NCBI GenBank assembly: GCA_963788055.1
Contig: CAWBFA010000004.1
Span: 21,081-85,080 of the forward strand
DNA from: JACCTU01 sp963788055
GTDB taxonomy: Bacteria; Actinomycetota; Thermoleophilia; Gaiellales; Gaiellaceae
Direction of reading: 5' to 3'
DNA length: 64,000 nucleotides
Every line of letters begins with the position of its first letter. Position 1 is the first letter of the stretch. Under the pieces are notes generated by a model. The model was not told the DNA's origin. It was given only the letters and a program-made list of their open reading frames with translations, and did no database searches. Positions 12,622 through 21,166 of this stretch are shown in pieces. The position numbers were made by a program, and so were the translations under genes.

Positions 12622-14360
12622 TGCAGATCCTCGGCGTCGACGTCGGCGGAACGTTCACCGACGCCGTGCTCCTCGACGGGGGCGAGCTGCGCACGGCGAA
12701 GGTCTCGACCGCACGTCGTCAGGAGGAGTCGGTCGTCTCGGCCGCGCGGGCGGTCCGCGCGACGTCGGTCGAGCGCTTCAGCCACGGGACGACGGTCGCG
12801 ACGAACGCGCTGCTCGAGCGGAAGGGCGCGCGCACTGCGTTCGTCGGGACGGCGGGCTTTGAGCACCTGCTGCACCTGCGGCGGCAGACGCGCGCACATC
12901 TCTACCGATTGTGTGCGCAGCATGCCGACGCGCTCGTTCCGCTCGAGCGCTGCGTCGGTGTGCGCGAGCGCATGGCCCCGGACGGCGTCCTCGAGCCGCT
13001 CGACCTGAGCTCGCTGCCGGAGCTCGACGCGGAAGCGGTCGCGGTCTGCCTGCTGCACGCATATCGCCATCCCGAGCACGAGCGAGCCGTCGCGGAGGAG
13101 GTGCGCCGCCGGCTGCCGGACGCCCACGTCGTCGCGTCGCACGAGGTCGCGCCCGAGTTTCGCGAGTACGAGCGAGCGTCGACCGCTGCCGCCGACGCCT
13201 ACCTCGGTCCCGTCACGTCGCGCTATCTGGGCGCGCTCGCGTCTGCTGCGTCCGGGGCTGGGTTGCCCGAGCCGCTCGTCATGCGCTCCTCGGGCGGCGT
13301 CGCGACGGTGGACGAGGCTGCGGCGCATCCCGCACTCGTCCTCGTCTCGGGCCCGGCGGCCGGGGCGGTGGGCGCGGCGCGCGTCGCCGCCGAGGCGGGC
13401 TTCCCGAACGCGATCGCGTTCGACATGGGGGGCACCTCGACCGACGTCTGCCTGATCGTCGACGGCGTTGCGGAGCGCTCGAACGAGCGACTCGTCGCCG
13501 GCCTGCCGATTCGTCTGCCGACGATCGACATCCACACGGTCGGCGCGGGCGGCGGCTCGATCGCGAGGATCGACGCGGGCGGCGCGGTGCGCGTCGGGCC
13601 GGAAAGTGCAGGCGCCGACCCCGGGCCTGCCTGCTACGGCCGCGGCGGGACGCTGCCGACGGTGACCGACGCCAACCTGCTGCTCGGCCGACTGCCGGAG
13701 CGGCTCGCGGACGGGGTGGAGCTGGACCGCGCCGCGGCCGAGCGCGCGCTCGGCTCGCTCGATCCGGCTGCGGTCGTCGAGGTCGTGAACGCGGAGATGC
13801 TGCGCGCCCTGCGCGTCGTGTCGGTCGAGCGAGGCCACGACCCGCGCGACTTCGCGCTCGTCGCCTACGGCGGCGCCGGGCCGCTGCACGCCTGCGCGCT
13901 GGCCGAGGAGCTCGGGATCCGCACCGTTCTCGTCCCCGCGTCGGCCGGCGTGCTCTCCGCGCTCGGGCTCGTCGCGAGCGACGAGCGCCGCGATCGGGTC
14001 GAGAGCAGGCTCGTGCCGCTGGACGAAGCAGGCGAGTTGCCTCAGCAGGGCGAGGTGGACCTGCGCTACGTCGGGCAGTCCTTCGAGCTCACGGTCCCCC
14101 TGCAGCCGGACCTGAGCTCCGCGTTCCACCGAGCGCACGAGGAGCGCTACGGCTATGCCGATCCCGCCCGCGCAATCGAGCTCGTCGCGATTCGCACGGC
14201 CGATGTGCGGCGAGGTCCGCGGTTCGACCTCCCTGGGGCGGAACCGCTCGTCGTGCGGGGGCCTGCCGTCCTCGAGCAGTCCGGCTCCACCGTCTTCGTT
14301 CCCCCCGGGTGGGTGGGGGTTAGGGATGGGTCTAGCACGCTCAAGGTGACGAAAACGTGA
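12621..14360 (+). CDS. hyuA: Hydantoinase/5-oxoprolinase subunit A (HyuA)
   Basis: ATP-dependent ring-opening subunit of the N-methylhydantoinase/5-oxoprolinase/acetone carboxylase-beta family, 579 residues. It has the ASKHA-type phosphate loop LGVDVGGTFTDAVLL at the N-terminus, FSHGTTVATNALLERKG, MRSSGGV, VSGPAAGAVGAA, AFDMGGTSTDVCLI and VGAGGGSIARID, in the family order. The GTG at 12621 overlaps the preceding TAG by one base. A longer upstream open frame (from 11175) is a shadow of the GMC gene and does not belong to the protein. Its TGA overlaps the hyuB GTG, so HyuA and HyuB are translationally coupled and form one complex. The substrate could be a hydantoin, oxoproline or a related lactam. 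Confidence 0.92.
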   Translation: MQILGVDVGGTFTDAVLLDGGELRTAKVSTARRQEESVVSAARAVRATSVERFSHGTTVATNALLERKGARTAFVGTAGFEHLLHLRRQTRAHLYRLCAQHADALVPLERCVGVRERMAPDGVLEPLDLSSLPELDAEAVAVCLLHAYRHPEHERAVAEEVRRRLPDAHVVASHEVAPEFREYERASTAAADAYLGPVTSRYLGALASAASGAGLPEPLVMRSSGGVATVDEAAAHPALVLVSGPAAGAVGAARVAAEAGFPNAIAFDMGGTSTDVCLIVDGVAERSNERLVAGLPIRLPTIDIHTVGAGGGSIARIDAGGAVRVGPESAGADPGPACYGRGGTLPTVTDANLLLGRLPERLADGVELDRAAAERALGSLDPAAVVEVVNAEMLRALRVVSVERGHDPRDFALVAYGGAGPLHACALAEELGIRTVLVPASAGVLSALGLVASDERRDRVESRLVPLDEAGELPQQGEVDLRYVGQSFELTVPLQPDLSSAFHRAHEERYGYADPARAIELVAIRTADVRRGPRFDLPGAEPLVVRGPAVLEQSGSTVFVPPGWVGVRDGSSTLKVTKT

Positions 14361-15853
14361 CGAACCATCCCCAGACCGTGAACATCCATCTCCAGGTGAT
14401 CGGCGAGTCGCTCCGCGCGGTCGCGGAGGAGATGGGCGCGGTCCTGATCCGCTCCGCCTTCTCCGCGAACGTGAAGGAGCGCCGTGACTGCTCGACCGCC
14501 CTGTTCGACGAGCGCGGCCGGATGATCGCGCAGGCAGAGCACATCCCCGTTCACCTCGGCGCGATGCCCGACGCGGTCGCCGCGGTCGCCGCGCACGATC
14601 CGAAGCCAGGCGAAGTCTGGATCCTGAACGACCCGTACGCGGGCGGCACGCACCTCCCCGACGTGACGATGGTCTCCCGCACCGCGCTCGGTTTCGCGGT
14701 CTCTCGCGCGCACCACGCGGACGTCGGCGCCGCCGAGCCCGGCTCGATGCCGGCGGACTCCCGCACCCTCGCCGAGGAAGGTGTCGTGATTCCCCCGACG
14801 CGACTCGACGACGACACGCTGGGGCGTCTCGTCGCTCGCATGCGCAACCCGGACGAACGCCGCGGCGACTTCCGCGCCCAGCTCGCCGCACATCGCCTCG
14901 CGGAGCAACGCATCGACGAGCTCTGCGCACGGCGCGGGCGCGACGCGGTGGCCGCGGCGATGGACGAGCTCTATGCGTACTCCGAACGCGTCGTCCGCGC
15001 GGCGATCGCGGCGCTTCCCGACGGCCGCTACCAGGCGGAGGACGTCCTCGAGGGCGTCCGCGGCGAGCTCGTCGTCCGCGCGGCCGTGACGATTGCCGGC
15101 GACGAGATCGAGATCGACTTCGACGGCACCGCACCCCAGCACGACGGGAACCTCAACTGCCCGCTCGCGGTCGCGCGCTCCGCCTCGTACTTCGTCGTCC
15201 GGTGCGTGACCGACCCCGATCTGCCCGCGTCCGGCGGCGCGTTCGCTCCCGTGACGGTGAAGGCGCCGGAGGGCTGCCTCGTCAACGCACGCCCGCCGGC
15301 GGCCGTGGCGGCGGGAAACGTCGAGACCTCGAGCCGGATCGTGGACGTCCTGTTCGCCGCACTCGGACAGGCGGTCGACGTTCCCGCGCAGGGTCAGGGA
15401 ACGGTGAACAACGTCACGCTGGGCAACGATCGCTTCACCTACTACGAGACGATCGGCGGGGGCCAGGGCGCGTGCCCCGACGCCGATGGGCCGTCGGGCG
15501 TCCACGTCGCAATGTCGAACACGCTCTCGACACCCGTCGAGGCGCTCGAGCTGCAGTACCCGCTTCGCGTCGAGCGCTACGGCCTCCGGCTTGGCTCCGG
15601 CGGCCAGGGCGCGCGGCGCGGCGGCGACGGCGTCGTCCGCGAGCTGCGCGTGCTCGAGCCGGTTCGCCTCTCGCTGATCACCGAGCGGCGCGCGCGGGGA
15701 CCGAAGGGTGTGCGGGGCGGCGCAGACGGCGCGCCGGGTCGGAACCTCCTCAACGGCCGCGAGCTCCCGGCGAAGGCGACGGAGCAGCTCGCGGCGGGGG
15801 ACGTGATCACCGTCGAAACGCCCGGCGGCGGCGGGCACGGCCCGGCGCAGTAG
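14357..15853 (+). CDS. hyuB: Hydantoinase subunit B (HyuB)
   Basis: Partner subunit of HyuA, 498 residues. Family hallmarks are the N-terminal LQVIGESLRAVAEEMGAVLIRSAFSANVKERRDCSTALFD region, PVHLGAMPDAV, DPYAGGTHLPDVTM, FDGTAPQHDGNLNCPLA and ETIGGGQGACPDADG. The C-terminus has the glycine-rich GRNLLNGRELP and ETPGGGGHG. The GTG start overlaps the hyuA stop by four bases (GTGA). The MOSC gene starts 9 bases after its stop. The order GMC oxidase-hyuA-hyuB-MOSC-nitrilase suggests breakdown of a nitrogen-containing organic, but the substrate cannot be read from sequence. Confidence 0.92.
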   Translation: MTNHPQTVNIHLQVIGESLRAVAEEMGAVLIRSAFSANVKERRDCSTALFDERGRMIAQAEHIPVHLGAMPDAVAAVAAHDPKPGEVWILNDPYAGGTHLPDVTMVSRTALGFAVSRAHHADVGAAEPGSMPADSRTLAEEGVVIPPTRLDDDTLGRLVARMRNPDERRGDFRAQLAAHRLAEQRIDELCARRGRDAVAAAMDELYAYSERVVRAAIAALPDGRYQAEDVLEGVRGELVVRAAVTIAGDEIEIDFDGTAPQHDGNLNCPLAVARSASYFVVRCVTDPDLPASGGAFAPVTVKAPEGCLVNARPPAAVAAGNVETSSRIVDVLFAALGQAVDVPAQGQGTVNNVTLGNDRFTYYETIGGGQGACPDADGPSGVHVAMSNTLSTPVEALELQYPLRVERYGLRLGSGGQGARRGGDGVVRELRVLEPVRLSLITERRARGPKGVRGGADGAPGRNLLNGRELPAKATEQLAAGDVITVETPGGGGHGPAQ

Positions 15854-15862
15854 GGTCTCGTC

Positions 15863-16306
15863 GTGGAGCGCGGACGGGTCGAGGGAATCTTCATCGCCGG
15901 CGAGAAGCGGCAGCTCCCCGTGCCCGTCGACCGCGTTCGGGCGGTAGCCGGCCGGGGTCTCGAGGGAAATCGGCATTACTACGAGCAGGCGCCGCCCGGT
16001 CGTGCGCTGACCTTGATCGCGGCCGAGGCGCTCGAGGAAGGCGCGGCATCCGGCGTCGAGCTCGGTGCGGACGAGAGTCGCCGGAACGTCCTGACCAGCG
16101 GCATCGACCTGAACGCGCTCGTCGGGGAGCGCTTCCGCGTCGGAGACGTCGAGTGCGTCGGCGTCGAGCTGTGCGAGCCGTGCACGACGCTGGAGGGTCT
16201 CACTCGTCCGGGTGTGATCAAGGCGTACGTGCACCGCGCCGGGCTGAACGCCGACATCCTCACCGACGGCGAGATCGCGGTCGGCGACGCCGTCGAACGC
16301 CTGTAG
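15863..16306 (+). CDS. MOSC-domain protein
   Basis: A 147-residue stand-alone MOSC protein (beta-barrel domain named after the molybdenum cofactor sulfurase C-terminus). It keeps the conserved GDVECVGVELCEPC block, where the Cys (about 113) would carry sulfur or the cofactor, and an early AVAGRGLEGNRHYY. Such small MOSC proteins may relay sulfur or bind molybdopterin. The GTG start is 9 bases after hyuB, and the next gene starts 2 bases after its stop, so it belongs to the same operon. A MoaD-MoaE fusion elsewhere in the window indicates that molybdenum cofactor is made. The specific role here is unknown. Confidence 0.8.
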   Translation: MERGRVEGIFIAGEKRQLPVPVDRVRAVAGRGLEGNRHYYEQAPPGRALTLIAAEALEEGAASGVELGADESRRNVLTSGIDLNALVGERFRVGDVECVGVELCEPCTTLEGLTRPGVIKAYVHRAGLNADILTDGEIAVGDAVERL

Positions 16307-16308
16307 CG

Positions 16309-17226
16309 ATGCAGGCGAGCGTCCGCGTCGCATGCGTGCAGGTCGAGCCGGTGATCCTCGACCGCGACGCGACGATCGAGAAGCTCGCGCGCTTCACAGC
16401 GGAGGCGGCGGAGAACGGCGCGCAACTCGTCGTCTTCCCGGAGACGTTCATCCCTGCGTATCCCTCGTCACGCTGGGCGAAGGCGCTCGCGGGCTGGGCC
16501 GACCCGCGCGCGAAGGAGGCCTTCGCTCTGCTGCGTCGCGAGTCGCTGGAGGTGCCGAGCGAAGCGGAGCGGCGGCTCGGCGAGATCGCGCGCGAGCAGG
16601 ACGTCTGGCTCGTGACGGGAGTGAACGAGGTCGACCCGGTGAAGCCGGGGACGATCTACAACTCGCTCCTCTACCACGCTCCCGACGGCACGCTCGCCGA
16701 GCATCACCGAAAGCTCGTGCCGACGAACCACGAGCGGCTGATCTGGGGTCAGGGTGACGGCCGCGGGCTGCGCGCCCTCGAGACGCCGCTCGGTCGGCTC
16801 GGCGGGCTGATCTGCTGGGAGAACTACATGCCGCTCGCGCGCTTCTCGCTGTACGAGTCGGGTGTCGAGATCTACATCGCGTCCACCGCCGACGACGGCG
16901 ACGAGTGGCAGGCGACGCTCGTGCACATTGCGCGCGAGTCGCGCGCGTTCGTCGTCGCCCCCTGTCACTTCCAGCGCGCCGCGTCGTACCCGGACGATTT
17001 CCCGCTGCGCGACCTGCTCGAAGGGCCGGACCTGCTCGGGCACGGCGGCAGCGCGATCCTCGGTCCAGACGGCGGCTATCTGGCAGGCCCGCTGTACGGC
17101 GAGGAAGGTGTCCTCTACGCCGACCTCGAGGCGGACCGGTTGTACGAGGAGCGACAGCGCTTCGACCCGGTGGGGCACTACCACCGGCCCGAGATCCTCC
17201 GCTTCGAGCTGCGAACCGGAGCCTGA
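16309..17226 (+). CDS. Nitrilase/carbon-nitrogen hydrolase
   Basis: A 305-residue branch-1 nitrilase-type hydrolase that converts a nitrile (or amide) to acid plus ammonia. The catalytic triad is visible: Glu in VVFPETFIPAYPSSRW (about 48), Lys in HHRKLVPTNHERLIWGQGDG and Cys in GLICWENYMPLARF (about 166). The GQGDG and CWENYMPL blocks are characteristic of true aliphatic/aryl nitrilases and cyanide hydratases rather than beta-ureidopropionases. The ATG lies 2 bases after the MOSC stop. It ends the operon, and the convergent selB ends 29 bases further on. Together with HyuAB it suggests use of nitrogen-rich small molecules; that link is inference. Confidence 0.88.
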   Translation: MQASVRVACVQVEPVILDRDATIEKLARFTAEAAENGAQLVVFPETFIPAYPSSRWAKALAGWADPRAKEAFALLRRESLEVPSEAERRLGEIAREQDVWLVTGVNEVDPVKPGTIYNSLLYHAPDGTLAEHHRKLVPTNHERLIWGQGDGRGLRALETPLGRLGGLICWENYMPLARFSLYESGVEIYIASTADDGDEWQATLVHIARESRAFVVAPCHFQRAASYPDDFPLRDLLEGPDLLGHGGSAILGPDGGYLAGPLYGEEGVLYADLEADRLYEERQRFDPVGHYHRPEILRFELRTGA

Positions 17227-17255
17227 GCGAAGCGCTGTGTCGCCCAGGCTCCGGT

Positions 17256-18917
17256 TCAGGATCTAGCGCGCCGGCGCAGGACGCGCGCGTCGCCAACCCG
17301 GCGAGTCAACCCGTCCGCGTCGAAGCGTTCGAGCAGAAGCTGCGCCGGACGGCGCGAGCTGCCCAGCAGGTCGCGAAAGCGTGCAAGCGTGATCGAGCCT
17401 GCGGTCTCGCACTCGTCGACCAGAGCGTCACGCGCGCTCGCGTATGCGGCGCGGCCGATCGCCGACCCGTCGCCGACCAGCACGAGGCGTCCACGCTTCT
17501 CGAGGACGCCGGCGAGTGCGCGGTCGACCTCGACCGGCTCGTAGCCTGCGAGCTCGAGTGCGCTCTCGAGCTCGGCTGCGGCCTGCTCGTCGACGACGGG
17601 CGCGACCCCGGGCTCGTAGAGCTTCGCACCGCGGCGCTCGAGCCCGAGCAGCGGAACGATCGCATCTGCCCACGGTGCAGCCGGTGGCGGGACACCCGGA
17701 TCGACGGGGTCGGTCTCCGCGATCCGATGTCGAAGCTCGGCGCGGAGGTCCTCGAGCCACTCGACGGCGAAGACCCAGCCGTCTGCCTGTGCGAGTGACC
17801 CGACCGAGAAACCGCGAACCTCGAGCGCGCGTGCCGGGACCGGCTCGTGCACGAGCGAGCTCGCGTCGCCCGCCTCCGCGACTGCGAGCCGCTCGGCGTC
17901 GACCCGTCGCGGAGGGGCGGGGTCGAGCACGACGCCGCCGCCGACCGTGGTCTCGGTGCGGAGCACGAAGCGGTCGCCGCGGGCAGCGACGACAGGTGCG
18001 GCGAGCCGAAGCTGCGCGCGGGTCTCATCCGCACGCACGACCCGAGCCGCGATCTGCGACGTGCCGTGGTGGACGCTGACCGAAGCCGGGATCTCGGCGA
18101 TCGCCTCGAGGCGCACGTCGAGCCGGTAGCTCGTGGCGAACGCCTCCGGAGTCACGAGCCCGTCCCCGCGCCCAAGCTCGTTTCGCTCGACGCCCGGAAC
18201 GTTCACCGCCACGCGTTGGCCCGCCTCGGCGCGCGCGACGTCCCGGTCGTGCACCTGGACGCTCCGCACGCGCACGTCGAGCCCCGCCGGCTCGACGCGA
18301 AGCCGGTCACCCGCCCCGATCGACCCCGACCAGAGCGTGCCGGTCACGACGGTGCCGACGCCTCGGAGCGTGAAGACGCGGTCGACGTAGAGCCGGGTCG
18401 CGCCTCCCTCGTGGGTCGGTCGGATCTGCGCAGCGACGTCGGCGAGCGTGCTGCGGAGCTCATCGAGCCCGTCGCCGGTCTTCGCGCTGACCGGGACGAC
18501 CGGCGTCCCGGGCACGAGCTTGCGCACCTCGGCGACCACGCGCTCGAGCGCTTCGGCATCCACGGAGTCGGACTTGGTCACCGCGACGACCCCGCGCTCG
18601 ACGCCCAGCAGCCGGAGGATCGCGAGATGCTCGTGCGTCTGCGGCCGAGCGCCCTCTCCGGCGTCGACGACGAGCAGGAAGAGGTCGATCCCGGTCGCGC
18701 CCGCGACCATCGCGCGCACGAAGCGCTCGTGGCCCGGAACGTCGACGAGGGAGAGTCGCGTTCCGTCCGGGAGCTCGAGCGGCGCGTAGCCGAGCTCGAT
18801 CGAGATGCCGCGCTCGCGCTCCTCCGGGAGGCGGTCGGTGTCCTTGCCGGTCAGCGCCCGCACGAGCCACGTTTTGCCGTGGTCGATGTGACCGGCCGTG
18901 CCGACGGTCAGCGGCAT
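17256..18917 (-). CDS. selB: Selenocysteine-specific elongation factor SelB
   Basis: GTPase that carries Sec-tRNA(Sec) to the ribosome at UGA codons marked by a SECIS hairpin. It has 553 residues, of about 600 typical. The EF-Tu-like GTPase domain shows GTAGHIDHGKTWL (G1), DVPGHERFVRAM (G3), TKSD (G4) and SAKTGDG. Two beta domains follow (TLRGVGTVVTGTLWSG). The C-terminal winged-helix region that binds SECIS RNA is present but divergent: AAYASARDALVDEC and FRDLLGSSRRPAQLLLERFDADGLTRRV. The ATG is confirmed by the conserved MPLTVGTAGHIDHGKT. It overlaps the end of the upstream methyltransferase gene by 10 bases, so selA, the methyltransferase and selB form one transcription unit. Confidence 0.95.
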   Translation of the reverse strand: MPLTVGTAGHIDHGKTWLVRALTGKDTDRLPEERERGISIELGYAPLELPDGTRLSLVDVPGHERFVRAMVAGATGIDLFLLVVDAGEGARPQTHEHLAILRLLGVERGVVAVTKSDSVDAEALERVVAEVRKLVPGTPVVPVSAKTGDGLDELRSTLADVAAQIRPTHEGGATRLYVDRVFTLRGVGTVVTGTLWSGSIGAGDRLRVEPAGLDVRVRSVQVHDRDVARAEAGQRVAVNVPGVERNELGRGDGLVTPEAFATSYRLDVRLEAIAEIPASVSVHHGTSQIAARVVRADETRAQLRLAAPVVAARGDRFVLRTETTVGGGVVLDPAPPRRVDAERLAVAEAGDASSLVHEPVPARALEVRGFSVGSLAQADGWVFAVEWLEDLRAELRHRIAETDPVDPGVPPPAAPWADAIVPLLGLERRGAKLYEPGVAPVVDEQAAAELESALELAGYEPVEVDRALAGVLEKRGRLVLVGDGSAIGRAAYASARDALVDECETAGSITLARFRDLLGSSRRPAQLLLERFDADGLTRRVGDARVLRRRARS

Positions 18918-19858
18918 CGCGCTTCGATCAGACCGTCCTCGACGCGTTCGGAAACGAAGCCGCCGCGCTCGAGCAGCGCCCGCCACTCGGGCTCCGTTCG
19001 CTCGCGCCCGCGGAAGAGGACGAGCATCAGGAGGTCGAGCCACTTCGTTCCGTTCGGTTCGTTGCCCGGTGCGATGACCCCGTCGATGATCAAGAGCCGC
19101 GCCTCCGGTCGCGCGGCCACGTTGATCACCCGAAGGATCTTCGCCGCGTTCTCGTCGTCCCAGTCGTGGAGGATCGTCGAGAGGACGTAGACGTCGCCTT
19201 CGGGAACGCGATCGAAGAAGCTGCCCGCGACGAACTCCACGCGATCGCCGAAGGTCGTCTCGTCCCTGTTCGTCTCGGGGAGGTCGAAGACGATCCCGCG
19301 CAGGCCGGGGTGCTGCCTCAGCAGCCCGACGAGCAGCGAGCCGTTGCCGCCGCCGACGTCGACGACGGTCTCGTCGCCGCGCCACTCGATGCCTGCAAGC
19401 CGCTCGACATTTCCCTCGTTGCCCGCCGCCATGGCTCGGTCGAACGCGGCGCGCTCGACGGGATGGCCGGCGAGCCAGCTCCAGAAGTCTGTGCCGAAGG
19501 TCGGCGCGAACGTGGCCTCGCCCGACGCGTCGAGTTCGCCCATGGCCCGATACCAGACGCCGCCGAACAGGTGCGAGAAGTCTTCCCAGCTGCTGTCCCG
19601 CAGGAGCTCCGACGCGGGGGTGTTGCGGAACACGCCGCGACCCTCCTCCGCGAAGACGCCGTCGCTTGCGAGCGCTCGGAGGAGTCGATGCAGCGTGTCG
19701 GCGTCGGCGCTGACCTCACGCGCGACCTCGTCGACCGGTCGCGGGCCGCTCGCGAACGCCTCGGCGACGTGCAGGTCGGCGACGACGGCGAGCGCCCGGG
19801 TTGCGATCGCGCCTCGTTGGATGCCCCAGAGGATCGACTCCGGCGGCCGCTCGCTCAT
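18908..19858 (-). CDS. SAM-dependent methyltransferase (plant-type O-methyltransferase family 2 fold) between selA and selB
   Basis: A 316-residue methyltransferase with an N-terminal winged-helix dimerisation domain (about 20-95, VDEVAREVSADADTLHRLLRALASDGVF) and a Rossmann-type catalytic domain. The SAM-binding motif VVDVGGGNGSLLVGLL lies at about 168, with LSTILHDWDDENAAKIL after it. The His of LHDWDD matches the catalytic His of O-methyltransferases in this family (hydroxyneurosporene, acetylserotonin and polyketide types). ATG and TGA overlap selA (ATGA) and selB (10 bases), so it is tightly coupled to both. No role for such an enzyme in selenocysteine synthesis is established. It may act on a small selenium or unrelated metabolite; the substrate is unknown. 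Confidence 0.85.
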   Translation of the reverse strand: MSERPPESILWGIQRGAIATRALAVVADLHVAEAFASGPRPVDEVAREVSADADTLHRLLRALASDGVFAEEGRGVFRNTPASELLRDSSWEDFSHLFGGVWYRAMGELDASGEATFAPTFGTDFWSWLAGHPVERAAFDRAMAAGNEGNVERLAGIEWRGDETVVDVGGGNGSLLVGLLRQHPGLRGIVFDLPETNRDETTFGDRVEFVAGSFFDRVPEGDVYVLSTILHDWDDENAAKILRVINVAARPEARLLIIDGVIAPGNEPNGTKWLDLLMLVLFRGRERTEPEWRALLERGGFVSERVEDGLIEARCR

Positions 19859-21129
19859 GCGCGCGCCACGGACACAGCGGCCGCGACCTCGCCGAGCTCG
19901 TCGTCGTCCAGCGTCCGGCAGTCGAGGAGCAGCCGGCCGTCCCGCACGATCCCGATCACGGGCGTCGCGGCATCGCGGAGAGGCACGACGAGCCGCTCCT
20001 CGATCGCGCAGGCGTAGCTCGGCAGCTCGGTGAGCGGTAGCGCTCCGCCCCCGACGCGCGCGACGGTCTCCTCGACCGTTCCGCCGACAGCCGCCGCAAG
20101 CCGCTCGGCGCGGATGCGTACGGCCTCGACGGGTTCGCGCAGCATCCGCAGCACCGGGATGCGCTCGGGCGCGTCCACGTGGAGCTGCAGCGTCCCCTCG
20201 AGTGCAGCGATCGTCAGCTTGTCGGCGCGGAGGGCGCGTTGCAGCGGATGCCGGCGCAGGCGCTCGACGAGGTCGGCCCGGCCCGCGATGATCCCTGCCT
20301 GTGGGCCGCCGAGCAGCTTGTCGCCGCTGAAGCAGACGAGGTCGGCGCCGGCCGCGAGCGCTTCTCGCGCCGATGGCTCGTCGGTCAGGGAGCCCAACAC
20401 CCCCGAGCCAAGGTCGTCGACGAGCGGCAAGTCGTGACGCCGCGCGACGGCTGCGAGCTCGTCGACGCCCGGCTGCTCCGTGAACCCGACGACCCGGAAG
20501 TTCGACTGGTGCACGCGAAGCAGAAGCGCGGTGTCCGGACCGATCGCGTGCTCGTAGTCCGCGGCCCGCGTGCGGTTCGTCGTCCCGACCTCGACGAGGA
20601 GAGCACCCGACCGCGCGAGCACGTCGGGAATGCGGAAGCCGTCTCCGATCTCGATCAGCTCGCCGCGTGAGACGATCACTTCGCGACCTTCCGCGAGCCC
20701 GGCGAGCGCGAGCAGCACCGCGGCGGCATTGTTGTTGACGACGAGCGTCGCCTCAGCGCCGGTGACCCGCCGGAGGATGCCGGCGACGTGGTCCTGACGC
20801 GAGCCACGCGACCCCGTCGTCAGGTCGAGCTCGAGGTTCGAGTAGCCTCGCGTCGCCTCGCGCACGTGCTCGAGGGCGGCCTCGGCGAGCGGCGCTCGGC
20901 CGAGATTTGTGTGGACGATCACCCCGGTCGCGTTCAACACGCGCCTGAGCGACGGCGTGCGGACCGCGGCGAGCTCCGCGGCGAGGCGCACCCGCAAGTC
21001 ACCAGGGTCGGAGCCCGCCTGGATCTCCTCCCGCGCCCGGCCGAGCACCGTGCGTGCCGCCTCGACGGCGAGCGGATCGTCGGCGTCGCGGGCCAGCTCG
21101 TCGACCGACGGCAGGTCACGAAGGCGCAC
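19855..21129 (-). CDS. selA: L-seryl-tRNA(Sec) selenium transferase SelA
   Basis: PLP enzyme that converts Ser-tRNA(Sec) to Sec-tRNA(Sec) using selenophosphate. The protein has 424 residues, slightly short of E. coli SelA (463). Signatures include RRVLNATGVIVHTNLGRAPL, GYSNLELDLTTGSRGSR, NNNAAAVLLAL and the PLP Lys in VCFSGDKLLGGPQAGI (about residue 287). The GTG start is preceded by a TAGACT box with a 6-base gap, so it probably gives a leaderless message. Its stop overlaps the methyltransferase ATG. Together with selC (9301-9393) and selB this shows that the organism makes selenoproteins; selD must lie elsewhere. Confidence 0.95.
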   Translation of the reverse strand: MRLRDLPSVDELARDADDPLAVEAARTVLGRAREEIQAGSDPGDLRVRLAAELAAVRTPSLRRVLNATGVIVHTNLGRAPLAEAALEHVREATRGYSNLELDLTTGSRGSRQDHVAGILRRVTGAEATLVVNNNAAAVLLALAGLAEGREVIVSRGELIEIGDGFRIPDVLARSGALLVEVGTTNRTRAADYEHAIGPDTALLLRVHQSNFRVVGFTEQPGVDELAAVARRHDLPLVDDLGSGVLGSLTDEPSAREALAAGADLVCFSGDKLLGGPQAGIIAGRADLVERLRRHPLQRALRADKLTIAALEGTLQLHVDAPERIPVLRMLREPVEAVRIRAERLAAAVGGTVEETVARVGGGALPLTELPSYACAIEERLVVPLRDAATPVIGIVRDGRLLLDCRTLDDDELGEVAAAVSVARA

Positions 21130-21166
21130 GCCGGAAGTCTAGGCAGCGCGCTGCTACTTTCGGGAC

